64,000 nucleotides of DNA, from NCBI RefSeq assembly GCF_000981765.1, contig NZ_CP010975.1:1736001-1800000 (forward strand), read 5' to 3'. Within the stretch, counting starts at the first letter, position 1. Every line of letters begins with the position of its first letter. The translations under genes were made by a program, and so were the position numbers. Shown in pieces: positions 7,142 to 16,507 of the stretch. The notes under the pieces were generated by a model. The model did not search any database, was not told where the DNA came from, and saw only the letters and a program-made list of their open reading frames with translations. Origin of the DNA: Kangiella geojedonensis. Its GTDB lineage: Bacteria > Pseudomonadota > Gammaproteobacteria > Enterobacterales > Kangiellaceae.

Positions 7142-7711
7142 ATGAAACGACTCTATGTCATGTATGTATCGTTATTTCTAATATTACTACTGGCCTCACT
7201 TTCAACCGAAGCGGCCGGTACAAATTCTCATATCACGAAAGAAGAAGCCGCTTTATGGGCTGAAGCATTCGGAGAAACGATCACAACAAAGGAACCTAAG
7301 CCAGAATCAGTAGGCAAAGATACATCAGCATTAACCAATATTAGTGGTGTTTGGGTAGGTTATTACGAATATGACAAACCTAAGGGGCAACCAGCAGGTA
7401 TGTTTAATGCGGTGATTCGTGATCTTGGCGAGCAATTTGCAATCAGCTTTTTAGAGCCCCGCAATAGGCAAGATGAATATGTACAGTGGGCAGTAAATAC
7501 CAGCGCCAAAAGGCAAGGAAGGTACATTGAGTTTACCAAGGTGTATGGGCATAACGAAAACACACAAATTCAATACAACCTAACGATTAGGCATGATGGA
7601 GCCATCATGGATGGAACCTGGAAGATTGACGACAGGACGTATGGTCGAGCTTTTTTCTACAAAGTAGACTTACAAGAATTAAAAGAAATTAAGCAACAAG
7701 CTGCTGATTAG
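7142..7711 (+). CDS. Hypothetical secreted protein
   Basis: The 189-residue protein starts with a signal peptide (residues 1-24, KRLYVMY then a leucine-rich core and STEA-A). The mature part from about residue 65 looks like a beta-rich lipocalin or CpcT-like barrel: ISGVWVGYYEYD, FNAVIRDLGEQFAISFLE, IEFTKVYG and DGTWKIDDRTYGRAFF. I recognise no named family. A perfect hairpin terminator follows 31 bases downstream, so it is a single-gene unit. Confidence 0.7.
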   Translation: MKRLYVMYVSLFLILLLASLSTEAAGTNSHITKEEAALWAEAFGETITTKEPKPESVGKDTSALTNISGVWVGYYEYDKPKGQPAGMFNAVIRDLGEQFAISFLEPRNRQDEYVQWAVNTSAKRQGRYIEFTKVYGHNENTQIQYNLTIRHDGAIMDGTWKIDDRTYGRAFFYKVDLQELKEIKQQAAD

Positions 7712-7741
7712 CCGTCAATAATAGTAATAAACATTCATAGA

Positions 7742-7769
7742 AAGCTGCACACTAGGTGCAGCTTTTTTT
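7742..7769 (+). terminator. Intrinsic terminator
   Basis: AAGCTGCAC (7742-7750) pairs perfectly with GTGCAGCTT (7756-7764) across the loop ACTAG, followed by a T run. It ends the transcript of the 7142-7711 gene. On the other strand no T run follows, so it would not stop ruvA transcription efficiently. Confidence 0.9.
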
Positions 7770-8385
7770 ATCCTGCCAATTGTCGTAATGCCAAACGAAT
7801 GAGCTCTTCGCTTTTTAGGCCTTCGCTCTCAACTTGTGCCACAGCTTTACTCGCTTGTTGGGGTTTGTAGCCCAACGCCACAAGAGCGCTTACCGCTTCT
7901 TGAGTAACGTCACCAGTACGAGGAGCGCTGGAAGCAGGCGCGTCGGTTTCTCCTGAACTAGGGAGCCCAGAAACCGACCAGTCTTTTAAGCGATCGGACA
8001 TTTCAACCAATAAGCGTTCGGCCGTTTTCTTGCCAACACCAGGCAGTTTTACCAGTCGATCCACATTACCGTCGTGCACAGTCATCACAAACTCATCCGC
8101 TTCCATACCCGACAAAATCGCTAGCGCTAGTTTTGGCCCAACGCCATTAACTTTGATTAACTCACGAAATAGGGTTTTGTCTTTATTGCTGATAAAGCCA
8201 TAAAGCGCATGAAGATTTTCAGAGATAGAAAGGTGTGTGGCAACAATCGCTTCAGCGCCCTCTTCAGGCAGCTGGTAAAAAGTTGTCATCGGCACCTGGA
8301 TTTCGTAACCCACACCAGCACTGGTTTCAATAATGATAAATGGCGGTGTTTTTTCTATCAGTGTTCCGCGTATTCGACCTATCAA
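7768..8385 (-). CDS. ruvA: Holliday junction branch-migration protein RuvA
   Basis: At 205 residues the length is normal. RuvA tetramers hold the four-way junction and load RuvB. The N-terminal OB domain (1-63), two helix-hairpin-helix motifs ([13 protein letters not shown] near 78 and [13 protein letters not shown] near 113) and the C-terminal RuvB-contacting helices (about 157-205) are all present. Its ATG overlaps the ruvC stop by four bases, so translation is coupled. No ruvB follows: the next gene on this side is convergent and unrelated. Confidence 0.98.
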   Translation of the reverse strand: MIGRIRGTLIEKTPPFIIIETSAGVGYEIQVPMTTFYQLPEEGAEAIVATHLSISENLHALYGFISNKDKTLFRELIKVNGVGPKLALAILSGMEADEFVMTVHDGNVDRLVKLPGVGKKTAERLLVEMSDRLKDWSVSGLPSSGETDAPASSAPRTGDVTQEAVSALVALGYKPQQASKAVAQVESEGLKSEELIRLALRQLAG

Positions 8386-8912
8386 CGTAATCGTCCTCTT
8401 GCTATTGTTTTTGCCCCTTTGAGCTGCGCTAAGCCTTGAGTGGTATTAGCATGACAAAGCGCGATGGCCAGGGCATCTGCGGCGTCAGCTTGTGGGCTTG
8501 AAGATAATTTAAGTAACATTTTAACCATGTGTTGAACTTGTGTTTTATCTGCAGCACCAGTACCAACCACGGATTGCTTCACTTTTCTAGCTGGGTACTC
8601 AAACACTGGCAACGCATAGTGAGAAGCGCTAACAATGGCGGCACCGCGCGCCTGCCCGAGTTTCAATGCTGAGTCCGCATTTTTCGACATGAACACAGAC
8701 TCAATGGCAAACTCATCAGGTTTGAATTCTAGAATCAACTCACACACGCTATCAAAGATCTGTTTTAGCTTAAGATCTAACGATTCATTCTTAATACGAA
8801 TACAGCCGCTGGTTATATAACGTGGTTTATTCGCAGGAATATCACCGCCGACTTCGATAATTCCAAAGCCTGTGATGCGCGAGCCGGGGTCGATTCCTAA
8901 AATTATCGACAT
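8382..8912 (-). CDS. ruvC: Holliday junction resolvase RuvC
   Basis: RuvC cuts the Holliday junction symmetrically as a dimer. The 176 residues contain the RNase H-like carboxylates: Asp7 in [12 protein letters not shown], Glu in IESVFMSKN, and the Asp pair in [13 protein letters not shown]. Length and motifs are standard. It is the first gene of a ruvC-ruvA pair with a 4-base overlap. Upstream, a 409-base repeat-containing spacer separates it from yebC, its usual neighbour. Confidence 0.98.
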   Translation of the reverse strand: MSIILGIDPGSRITGFGIIEVGGDIPANKPRYITSGCIRIKNESLDLKLKQIFDSVCELILEFKPDEFAIESVFMSKNADSALKLGQARGAAIVSASHYALPVFEYPARKVKQSVVGTGAADKTQVQHMVKMLLKLSSSPQADAADALAIALCHANTTQGLAQLKGAKTIARGRLR

Positions 8913-9054
8913 TTATAATTCCAAAAAGACATGGTCTGGTGCGTTAATGCATGAATTGAAAATATCATACCATGACTAAAAAATATTGCTGTGGGATTTT
9001 GTTTGAAACAACCATAGTGTGGATTAGACTTAAACACCTAACCTTCCCTATGAG

Positions 9055-9086
9055 CTAGAAATGAATTAGATGCCGCTGAGGCGTGG
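9055..9086. repeat. Direct repeat copy 1 in the ruvC-yebC spacer
   Basis: The 32-base unit beginning CTAGAAATGAATTAGATGC and continuing (C/A)GCTGAGGCG(T/C)GG is repeated at 9202-9233 with two mismatches. The 409-base spacer 8913-9321 has no credible coding sequence and consists mainly of these elements. Copy 1 is followed by different, weaker inverted repeats, including GCGTC/GACGC at 9147-9151 and 9166-9170. Confidence 0.8.
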
Positions 9087-9201
9087 GGAAAGCTAGTTAT
9101 TGAGCTAAAACGTTCCAGGTGGTGCTCAGTTGTATTAGAGTTTAAGCGTCAGTTGTAATGACTAGACGCACGGAGTCTTAGTAAAGCTAGCCTATCCAAA
9201 T

Positions 9202-9307
9202 CTAGAAATGAATTAGATGCAGCTGAGGCGCGGCAAAAGTTTTATAAAAAGCGGAGTTTACAAAATGTAAATGAGCACTTTTATACAACTTTTAACAAAG
9301 CCTCAGC
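9202..9307. repeat. Direct repeat copy 2 leading into a long imperfect hairpin
   Basis: Copy 2 of the 32-base unit (9202-9233) leads into an 86-base stem-loop. GCTGAGGC (9222-9229) pairs with GCCTCAGC (9300-9307). AAAAGTTTTATAAAA (9235-9249) pairs with TTTTATACAACTTTT (9279-9293) with one mismatch. GTTTAC (9256-9261) pairs with GTAAAT (9267-9272) around the loop AAAAT. The element ends 14 bases beyond the yebC stop. No T tract follows on either strand, so it is not a plain terminator. A mobile palindromic repeat or an RNA-processing element are both possible. Confidence 0.75.
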
Positions 9308-9321
9308 AAATATAAACATTT

Positions 9322-10065
9322 CTATAGGTTGTCGTAGGATTCCGCTGGTATATCCGCATTCGTATAGACGTTTTGAGTATCGTCCAGTTCTTCCAAACGA
9401 TCAATCAAGCGAATCACTTTAGCACCTTCAGAAACGTCCAGTTCAGCTTGAGTCGACGGCAACATAGTAACTTCGGCATTTTCCGCATCAAAGCCAGCTG
9501 CTTTTAGCGCATCTTTAACGTCTAAGAAATCTTCTGGTGTGGTTAAAACTTCAAATGAACCATCATCGTGAGCAATAAAATCCTCAGCACCAGCTTCCAG
9601 AGCAGCTTCCATCAACTCGTCTTCGTTATAATTATCACCAAAAACAAATTGACCACGCTTATCGAATAGATATGCAACCGAACCACTCGTACCTAAGTTA
9701 CCCCCATGCTTTGTAAAAGCATGGCGCACTTCACCAACGGTGCGGTTTTTGTTATCGGTCATACACTCTACAAGAATAGCGACACCGCCGGGACCATAAC
9801 CTTCGTAGTTTAATTCTTCGTAGTTATCGCCTTCCGCATTACCTGTACCGCGATCAACGGCTTTTTCGATGGTGTCTTTTTTCATGTTAGCGCCAAGCGC
9901 TTTATCCATTGCGGCACGTAGACGAGGATTATCATTAGGATCGCCGCCACCTTCACGAGCAGCTACGACTAGCTCACGAATGATTTTAGTGAATATTTTT
10001 CCACGCTTTGCGTCTTGGGCTGCTTTGCGGTGTTTAATATTAGCCCATTTACTGTGACCCGCCAT
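9322..10065 (-). CDS. yebC: YebC/PmpR family protein (TACO1-type)
   Basis: The 247-residue protein carries the signature start [18 protein letters not shown] followed by [13 protein letters not shown], and the acidic central domain ([13 protein letters not shown]). The family was long listed as transcriptional regulators (PmpR); the mitochondrial relative TACO1 and newer work point to a role in translation. Gene order aspS-yebC-ruvC-ruvA is the classical gammaproteobacterial cluster. Confidence 0.97.
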   Translation of the reverse strand: MAGHSKWANIKHRKAAQDAKRGKIFTKIIRELVVAAREGGGDPNDNPRLRAAMDKALGANMKKDTIEKAVDRGTGNAEGDNYEELNYEGYGPGGVAILVECMTDNKNRTVGEVRHAFTKHGGNLGTSGSVAYLFDKRGQFVFGDNYNEDELMEAALEAGAEDFIAHDDGSFEVLTTPEDFLDVKDALKAAGFDAENAEVTMLPSTQAELDVSEGAKVIRLIDRLEELDDTQNVYTNADIPAESYDNL

Positions 10066-10272
10066 TTTATACTCCTCTCGAACTTTTGGTCGTCACAATT
10101 TCTTTGTTATAAAGTTTGTTCGAGCTTGTCATTTACAGGCTGTAAAATCCGCACTCTCTCAAACTTTATGCCTTGAAATTGTTTAGCCCAAAGCGCTCTC
10201 CTACCTTGAGCCTTCCTAATTCAATCGAACTTAACAACCTTCTTTTCTTTACAATTTACTCTACTTTAAACT

Positions 10273-10300
10273 GTCATTCCGTGCTGCGACACGGAATCTT
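10273..10300. repeat. Palindromic GTCATTCC...GGAATC element
   Basis: ATTCCGTG (10276-10283) pairs with CACGGAAT (10290-10297) around a six-base loop. It lies between yebC and aspS. Similar elements occur at 29341, 31396, 50053 and 50175, so this is a dispersed intergenic repeat. Confidence 0.8.
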
Positions 10301-10310
10301 AAACCTTGAG

Positions 10311-12083
10311 TTACTCGCCTTTCTTCTTAACTTCGATACTCAGCTCATCAAGTAACTTGTCTTCAATATTACTTGGCGCCTGTGTTAATGGGCAGCTGGC
10401 TGTCGTCGTTTTCGGGAACGCGATAACGTCGCGAATAGAGTCGGCACCAACCATCAACATGACTAATCGGTCTAAGCCGAATGCCAAACCACCATGTGGA
10501 GGGCAGCCGAACTTTAAGGCATCGAGCAAGAAACCAAATTTTTCACGTTGCTCTGTTTCATCAATACCTAGGATACCAAATACGGCTTCTTGCATTGCTT
10601 CGCTATGAATACGAACCGAGCCACCACCAACTTCGCTACCGTTTAGAACCATGTCGTAGGCTTTAGATAAAGTCCCTGTCGGGTCCTTTTTCACAGCATC
10701 GACATCGTCTTCCTTCGGCGCGGTGAATGGATGGTGTAATGCATGCACTTGACCATCAATTTCTTCAAACATTGGGAAGTCGACCACCCATAACGGCTTC
10801 CACTCGTCTTTCACTAACTCTAAATCTTGAGCTGTTTTCAGACGAAGCGCGCTCATTGCATCGGCAACCGTCATCTTCGTATCTGAACCGAAGAAGATGA
10901 TATCGCCTTCTTCTGCGCCCACTTTTTCGATGATCTTAAGCGCAACCTCGTCGCCCAAGAACTTTAACACTGGGCTTTGAATACCCTCTGCGCCAGCGCC
11001 ATTAATCTTCATCCACGCCAAGCCTTTAGCGCCATAAACGCCAACAAACTTGGTGTATTCGTCGATCTGTTTACGGCTGAACTGTGCGCCGCCCGGAACA
11101 CGTAACGCGGCTACACGACTCTTTTCGTCGTTAGCAGGGCCAGCGAATACTTTAAACTCGACGTTTTTAACCAATTCATCGACCGTGACTAACTCTGTGT
11201 CCATACGCAAGTCTGGTTTATCAGAACCGTAACGCTCCATGGCTTCCGCATACGGCATACGCGGAAATTCTGGTAGGTCGATATCTTTCAGTTCTTTGAA
11301 CAGGTGACGGATAAGCCCTTCCATCAGCTGCATAATTTCTTCTTGGCTTAGAAATGACGTTTCAATATCCAGTTGAGTGAATTCTGGCTGGCGATCGGCA
11401 CGCAAATCTTCATCACGGAAACACTTAACAATCTGGTAGTAGCGGTCAAAGCCCGACATCATCAACAGCTGTTTAAACAACTGAGGCGATTGTGGCAGCG
11501 CATAAAAAGAGCCTTTATGCACACGACTTGGCACTAAATAGTCACGCGCACCTTCTGGAGTGGCTTTGGTCAAAATAGGCGTTTCAACGTCAATAAAGCC
11601 ATGCTCATCCATGTAACGGCGCATAGCACTAGTCACTTTATGACGGAATATAATCTTCTGCGCCATTTCAGGACGACGCAAATCCAAATAACGGTATTTC
11701 AGGCGTTGCTCTTCCGAAGCTTCTAAATTTTCGTCGATCGGAATGGCTGGTGGCTTAGCACGGTTCAGAATTTCAATCTCTTGCGCTAGCACTTCAATCT
11801 CGCCTGAAGCCATGTTTTTATTAACCATATCATCAGGACGTGCACGCACTTGGCCTTTTACCTGAACCACAAATTCATTGCGTAATTGCTCGGCTAAACT
11901 GAAAAGCTCTTTAAAATCAGGATCTACAACCACTTGGATCACACCCGTACGGTCGCGTAACTGTAAAAAGATTAAGCCACCAAGGTCACGACGGCGATGC
12001 ACCCAGCCTGATAAAGTAACCGATTGATTTTCTTCGTTTTTTGATAATTCACCACAGTAGTGGCTGCGCATTTCAGTTGCCAT
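10311..12083 (-). CDS. aspS: Aspartyl-tRNA synthetase
   Basis: This class II synthetase charges tRNA-Asp. The 590-residue length is typical of the bacterial type with the GAD insertion domain. An N-terminal OB anticodon-binding domain ([13 protein letters not shown] near residue 24), motif 2 ([18 protein letters not shown]) and motif 3 ([10 protein letters not shown]) are evident. Whether it is discriminating for tRNA-Asp alone or also charges tRNA-Asn cannot be decided from this view. It probably heads the aspS-yebC transcript, although a 245-base gap with a palindrome lies between them. Confidence 0.98.
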   Translation of the reverse strand: MATEMRSHYCGELSKNEENQSVTLSGWVHRRRDLGGLIFLQLRDRTGVIQVVVDPDFKELFSLAEQLRNEFVVQVKGQVRARPDDMVNKNMASGEIEVLAQEIEILNRAKPPAIPIDENLEASEEQRLKYRYLDLRRPEMAQKIIFRHKVTSAMRRYMDEHGFIDVETPILTKATPEGARDYLVPSRVHKGSFYALPQSPQLFKQLLMMSGFDRYYQIVKCFRDEDLRADRQPEFTQLDIETSFLSQEEIMQLMEGLIRHLFKELKDIDLPEFPRMPYAEAMERYGSDKPDLRMDTELVTVDELVKNVEFKVFAGPANDEKSRVAALRVPGGAQFSRKQIDEYTKFVGVYGAKGLAWMKINGAGAEGIQSPVLKFLGDEVALKIIEKVGAEEGDIIFFGSDTKMTVADAMSALRLKTAQDLELVKDEWKPLWVVDFPMFEEIDGQVHALHHPFTAPKEDDVDAVKKDPTGTLSKAYDMVLNGSEVGGGSVRIHSEAMQEAVFGILGIDETEQREKFGFLLDALKFGCPPHGGLAFGLDRLVMLMVGADSIRDVIAFPKTTTASCPLTQAPSNIEDKLLDELSIEVKKKGE

Positions 12084-12220
12084 AATTCTAATTTCTGCCT
12101 GATGCTTGATGTCTGATTAATACAATATGATTTAAAACTCTGCTGGGCGCTATTCCATCAAGCGCCCGAAAGACGCCATATAGTACGTGAGACAAGGGTT
12201 TGTCGCAAGTTAGGACTCGA

Positions 12221-12341
12221 CTGTCACCCCATAAATTTTGTCACAAAAGCGTCTTATGTCTGCCATTCCGCTGTCACATTACCCTTAGATAATGCCAGCT
12301 ATGAAGAAATACTTGCAAAGAAACTGTCATAAATCTCTAAC
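12221..12341 (+). promoter_or_regulatory. TGTCA-repeat region upstream of olsF-like gene, possible PhoB-type sites
   Basis: TGTCA occurs four times: CTGTCAC 12221-12227, TTGTCAC 12238-12244, CTGTCAC 12271-12277 and CTGTCAT 12324-12330. The last runs on as CTGTCATAAATCTCTAAC (12324-12341), which resembles a Pho box (two CTGTCAT half-sites in an 11-base period) in its first half and only partly in its second. Spacing between the others is not 11 or 22 bases. A PhoB site here would fit the product, but the evidence is weak. Confidence 0.35.
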
Positions 12342-12368
12342 TAACGACTTCCCTAGGGAGATGACGCC

Positions 12369-14069
12369 ATGATTGACAGCAAAGAAGTGGTAGAACAATT
12401 CCTTCCACAGCTTGATAAATCACCAAAACTTCAATCGGGTGCGACTCGTCTGCTCGCCCGACTGTTTCACCAAGACGAAGTCAATGACTTCATCAAACAA
12501 CACGAGCATATGTCACACGTTGACTTTCTTGAGGTTGTTAATCAGCGACTCGGGCTGAGCTATACCGTTTCTAACTCAAGCTTAGAAAACATACCCGTTT
12601 CAGGCAGGGTGGTCATTATCGCGAATCACCCCCTCGGTTCACTTGATGGACTTGCTCTGCTTGCACTGGTTCACTCAGTTAGAAAAGACGTCAAAATTGT
12701 CGTTAACGAGCTACTTTGGTCAATGTCGCCCTTACGTCCCTTCTTTTTACCCATCAACAATATGACGAAAGGTAAAAACCCCAAAGCAAAACTTCAAAAC
12801 ATTCAGCAAGCTTTAGAAGCAGAGGAAGCTGTTATTTTCTTCCCTGCTGGTGAGGTATCTCGTTTATCCTACAAAGGAATTCGTGATGGCAGATGGCGCT
12901 CCGGATTCTTGAAAATGGCGAAACACACCAAAGCCCCGATATTACCGGTTCATGTGGGTGGCAAGAACTCACGCTTTTTCTATGGCTTTTCTATGATTGC
13001 GAAGCCGCTCAGCGCATTATTCCTAGTTCGTGAAATGTTTAAGAATGTATCGCTGACATTGCCGATCAAGGTTGGAAAAATGATTCCTTACTCATCCTTT
13101 AGCGGTATGTTACCGAGCAGTAAAGAAAGCATTACTCGTTTCAAGCAACACGTATATGGTTTAAAGCGTGAACGTGACGAGCTGTTCGAAACTGAGCGCG
13201 CCATAGCTCACCCTGAAAGTCGCAAAGTGCTGATTGAAGAATTAAAGCAGTGTGCGCAGATTGGCGAAACCTCAGACGGTAAAAGCATTTATCTACTGGA
13301 AGACACCTCAGAGTCGGCGCTGTTGCGAGAAATCGGTCGTTTGAGAGAAATTGCTTTTCGCGCAGTCGGCGAAGGAACTGGAAATCGTCGCGACATGGAC
13401 AAGTTCGATTATTATTACAAACACATCGTCCTGTGGGATAAAAACGATATGGAAGTCGTAGGGAGCTATCGTATCGCCGATATTCATAAACTTGATGAAT
13501 CGCATACTCTGTACTCAGAAACCTTGTTTAGCTATGAAGAAAGCTTACAAAAGAAGTTTCCAACCGCGATGGAGTTAGGCAGAAGCTTTATACAACCCAA
13601 GTATTGGGGCAAGCGAAGCTTGGATTATTTATGGTTCGGAATCGGTGCTTACATCCGCCAGAACCCACATATTCGCTACCTGTTCGGTTCAGTAAGCTTA
13701 AGCAACGACTACCCTGCTTACGCAAAAGACATGCTGGTGTATTACTTTAGTCAATATTATGGCGCGAACATAAACCTAGTCCGCTCTTTTAATCCGTATC
13801 GGATCAAGCCAGTGCAAAAAGCTAAACTTGAACGCCTCTTTAATCATCTTGAACAAGCCGAGGCTTTTAAAGTGTTGAAGCAAGAGCTTTCGAACATGGG
13901 TGTGACTGTACCCACGTTATTCAAACAATACAGCGATCTGTGCGAGCCTGGCGGCGTGACCTTCTATGACTTCGGCATTGATCCCGACTTTGGAGACTGT
14001 GTTGATAGTGTTGTTTGGATTGATATGTTGAAGCTTAAAGAGAAGAAGCGTAAACGTTATATCGATTAA
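12369..14069 (+). CDS. olsF: Bifunctional ornithine lipid synthase (OlsF type: PlsC-like plus GNAT acyltransferase)
   Basis: The 566-residue protein fuses two acyltransferases. Residues about 70-270 are a PlsC/OlsA-like domain with NHPLGSLDG (86-94) and FPAGEVSR (158-165). Residues about 310-500 are an OlsB-like GNAT domain with LREIAFRAVGEGTG followed by DKFDYYYKHIVLWD and VVGSYRI. In characterised OlsF proteins the C-terminal half N-acylates ornithine and the N-terminal half adds the second acyl chain, giving ornithine lipid without phosphate. GGGAG lies 8 bases before the ATG. TGTCA repeats upstream hint at phosphate control. Monocistronic. Confidence 0.87.
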   Translation: MIDSKEVVEQFLPQLDKSPKLQSGATRLLARLFHQDEVNDFIKQHEHMSHVDFLEVVNQRLGLSYTVSNSSLENIPVSGRVVIIANHPLGSLDGLALLALVHSVRKDVKIVVNELLWSMSPLRPFFLPINNMTKGKNPKAKLQNIQQALEAEEAVIFFPAGEVSRLSYKGIRDGRWRSGFLKMAKHTKAPILPVHVGGKNSRFFYGFSMIAKPLSALFLVREMFKNVSLTLPIKVGKMIPYSSFSGMLPSSKESITRFKQHVYGLKRERDELFETERAIAHPESRKVLIEELKQCAQIGETSDGKSIYLLEDTSESALLREIGRLREIAFRAVGEGTGNRRDMDKFDYYYKHIVLWDKNDMEVVGSYRIADIHKLDESHTLYSETLFSYEESLQKKFPTAMELGRSFIQPKYWGKRSLDYLWFGIGAYIRQNPHIRYLFGSVSLSNDYPAYAKDMLVYYFSQYYGANINLVRSFNPYRIKPVQKAKLERLFNHLEQAEAFKVLKQELSNMGVTVPTLFKQYSDLCEPGGVTFYDFGIDPDFGDCVDSVVWIDMLKLKEKKRKRYID

Positions 14070-14108
14070 GCACTATACTCATAACAATAAACTTCTCGTG
14101 ACATATTT

Positions 14109-14150
14109 AGCCTGCGAAGCTCCCTATCAGCCTAGCGGGCTTTTCTTTTC
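14109..14150 (+). terminator. Probable intrinsic terminator after the olsF-like gene
   Basis: AGCCTGC (14109-14115) can pair with GCGGGCT (14135-14141), with one G-U pair, across a 19-base loop. TTTTCTTTTC follows. The long loop makes it weaker than the other terminators here. Confidence 0.5.
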
Positions 14151-14242
14151 ATCGCTTTAACGCTATAACTTTAGTAATCAATTTATACATCAAAGAACGC
14201 TCACAGATGTCTTAACGGATGTCTCAAGATAGGAAGCTCACT

Positions 14243-14593
14243 ATGAGTCATACGCACATCAATTATGTGGAATTTCCGGCAATAAACCTAACCGCCACAC
14301 AGTTATTTTTTGAGAAAGCCTTTGGTTGGAGTTTTACCAGCTATGGTCCTGAGTACCTTGCCTTTAGCGACTCAGGCGTTGAAGGTGGCTTTTACCAATC
14401 AGAACTCAAGTCCCTCACAGATAACGGTAGCGTTTTAGTGGTGCTTTACACCAAGCAATTAGAGGATACGTTAAAAACAGTCGAAGAAAACGGTGGCTCA
14501 ATAGTAAAGCCCATATTTTCATTCCCTGGCGGCAGACGTTTTCACTTCACTGAGCCTAGCGGTAATGAACTGGCAGTTTGGTCCGATCAATAA
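14243..14593 (+). CDS. VOC family protein
   Basis: ATG 14243 is chosen because AGGAAG lies six bases before it; an ATG at 14219 in frame has no such site. The 116-residue product is a single vicinal-oxygen-chelate (glyoxalase/bleomycin-resistance-like) module: INYVEFPAINLTATQLFFEKAFGWSF at the start and FHFTEPSGNELAVWS at the end, with paired beta-alpha-beta-beta-beta units. The metal ligand at the first position is Glu or absent rather than His, so activity cannot be predicted. It converges on another VOC gene. Confidence 0.8.
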   Translation: MSHTHINYVEFPAINLTATQLFFEKAFGWSFTSYGPEYLAFSDSGVEGGFYQSELKSLTDNGSVLVVLYTKQLEDTLKTVEENGGSIVKPIFSFPGGRRFHFTEPSGNELAVWSDQ

Positions 14594-14605
14594 CGATTTT
14601 CAAGA

Positions 14606-15010
14606 CTAAATCTGTGAGCGTAATTCTACCGTATTACCTTGTGGGTCTTGAATATAAAGCGACTGGCCAAAGCCTTGCGCCCCATAGCGCTCATCAAACT
14701 CACCGACATGAACCCCGTGAGATTTTAAGTGCTCTAAAATAGCGCTTTCGGATATAGGCTTGAGCTGTAAACAAAAGTGGTCAAGATTGTTGTCTTTGTC
14801 AGCGGGCGCGTTACCACCAAGCTGTCCCAACTTCCCATCTATGGTCACTAAGTCTATCAATGCTGTTCCCGCTCTCAGTTGAATTAAGCCTAATTCTTTT
14901 GAGGTTTCTCGCTCAATAGTGCAGCCAAGAACGTTACAGTAAAAGTCGAGCATTGCATCAAGCTTGTCTGTACGAAGAACGATATGGTCAATAGCGGCTA
15001 TTTCTAACAT
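14606..15010 (-). CDS. VOC family dioxygenase/glyoxalase-like protein
   Basis: The 134-residue protein has a complete VOC fold: IDHIVLRTDKLDAMLDFYCNVLGC at the start (His9 as first metal ligand), LDHFCLQL in the middle (second His) and YIQDPQGNTVELR at the end (Glu ligand). The ligand set His-His-Glu suggests a metal-dependent enzyme, as in glyoxalase I or extradiol dioxygenase relatives. Substrate unknown. It is convergent with the neighbouring VOC gene, 12 bases apart; the two are not close copies of each other. Confidence 0.83.
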   Translation of the reverse strand: MLEIAAIDHIVLRTDKLDAMLDFYCNVLGCTIERETSKELGLIQLRAGTALIDLVTIDGKLGQLGGNAPADKDNNLDHFCLQLKPISESAILEHLKSHGVHVGEFDERYGAQGFGQSLYIQDPQGNTVELRSQI

Positions 15011-15099
15011 AATTTTGTTTCACAATAAGTCATATAACCACAGCTTAGCGCTGGATGCGCTCTAATTCCAGAGAAGCCCTATTGAATGTATCGATGGTT

Positions 15100-16317
15100 T
15101 TATGAGTTATTTTTTATGAGTAATTCTTCTAACAGCCTAAAATATAAATGACACAGCCTATTGAGTTCGCTGATAGACACTCGCTCATTAGCTTGGTGAA
15201 TAGTTTTGTTGCAGGGCCCTAACTCGATAACCTGTTTCGCTAATTGTTTGATATAACGGCCATCCGAAATACCTCCCCCAGTAGTCAGCTTGGTTTTAAT
15301 CTGAGTTTCTTGCTGTATCACTTTTTGCACGGTTTTTCTGAGCCTACCGCGGCGCGTTAAGTAAGGGGAAGCTTCGTGCTCCCACGCAAATTTTGCTTCT
15401 AAGCCGTATTTATGTGCTTTCTTTTCGACGTATGACTTAATTTTGTCGAATGAATTACGGGGTGAATAGCGGAAGTTAAACACCATCTCCAACGCTGCTG
15501 GTGTCACATTCATAGCGCCACTCTCTGAGTGGACTTTCACTAACTGGAAGCTCGTCGATGGGAAGTATCGACTCGGCATATCCCAGCGCTTAGTCGCTAG
15601 CTTATGGATTAATTTTGAGGCGTTATGTATCGGGTTACTTAATTGCTCAGGGTATCCAACGTGACCTTGCTTTCCTTGAATGGTGATTGTTCCATTAATG
15701 GAACCGCGGCGTCCAATACGTATTGAGTCCCCGAGTTGCTTGTCGGTCGTGGGCTCTCCAACGATGGCATAATCCACGACTTCATGACGAGCCTGAAGCG
15801 ACTGAACAATATGCTGAGTACCGTCAATCGCCTCACCTTCTTCATCACTGGTCAACATGAATCCGATTGCGCCTTTATGCTGTGGGTACTTCTTCACAAA
15901 ACTCTCAACGGCGACGATCATGGCAGCTAAGCTTCCTTTCATATCCGAAGCCCCACGCCCATAAATATAACCATCCTTTATCGTCGGCATAAACGGCTCG
16001 GTTTCCCACTTGGCATTTTGTCCAGGTGGCACGACATCGGTATGCCCAGAGAACACTAGGCTTGGGTGCTTATCACCTGAGTCACCGCGCTTTGCCCAAA
16101 GATTCGTTACCTCGTTTTTATTGAGGTATTCAGTCACAAATCCAATGCTTTCTAATCGACTCAACAGTAGCTCAGTACAGCCACCGTCACTAGGAGTTAT
16201 TGAAGGGCGCTTAATCAGCTCTTGTGCCAATTCTAGAATAGCGCTTTGATATTTAGCCTGCTCTCTTGGCGCAACAGCGTAGGGTAGATCTGGTAAGCCT
16301 CTAAACGATTTAAACAT
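15100..16317 (-). CDS. M20 family peptidase, DapE paralogue
   Basis: Start at 16317 (MFKSFRG) is chosen because AAAGAGGA lies about six bases before it; an ATG at 16341 has no such site. The 405 residues carry all M20 zinc and catalytic motifs: SGHTDVVPPG, GRGASDMKGS, TSDEEGEA, VGEPT and TIHQANERVS. The closest pattern is succinyl-diaminopimelate desuccinylase, with an N-terminal extension of about 25 residues. A second, canonical dapE begins at 63892 beside dapD, so this copy may act on another N-acyl substrate or serve as a backup. It stands alone. Confidence 0.82.
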   Translation of the reverse strand: MFKSFRGLPDLPYAVAPREQAKYQSAILELAQELIKRPSITPSDGGCTELLLSRLESIGFVTEYLNKNEVTNLWAKRGDSGDKHPSLVFSGHTDVVPPGQNAKWETEPFMPTIKDGYIYGRGASDMKGSLAAMIVAVESFVKKYPQHKGAIGFMLTSDEEGEAIDGTQHIVQSLQARHEVVDYAIVGEPTTDKQLGDSIRIGRRGSINGTITIQGKQGHVGYPEQLSNPIHNASKLIHKLATKRWDMPSRYFPSTSFQLVKVHSESGAMNVTPAALEMVFNFRYSPRNSFDKIKSYVEKKAHKYGLEAKFAWEHEASPYLTRRGRLRKTVQKVIQQETQIKTKLTTGGGISDGRYIKQLAKQVIELGPCNKTIHQANERVSISELNRLCHLYFRLLEELLIKNNS

Positions 16318-16507
16318 ACTTATCCTCTTTTGTTTTGTCATTTATATACGAGGCGCATGACAAAGAGAGGACAAAAATATGACAGTTTGATGTTAGCTTA
16401 TGAAAATCAATGGTTTATATCTCAACAAGGTTTCTGGACTAGGTACCTTTATATTGCCAATGACTTGTATTAGAGTATGTCAATCCATCGATAAATGTTT
16501 ATTACAC

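Noticed and set aside
16400-16507. Upstream start for the amidohydrolase
   Set aside because: It would place 36 residues before a clear signal peptide.
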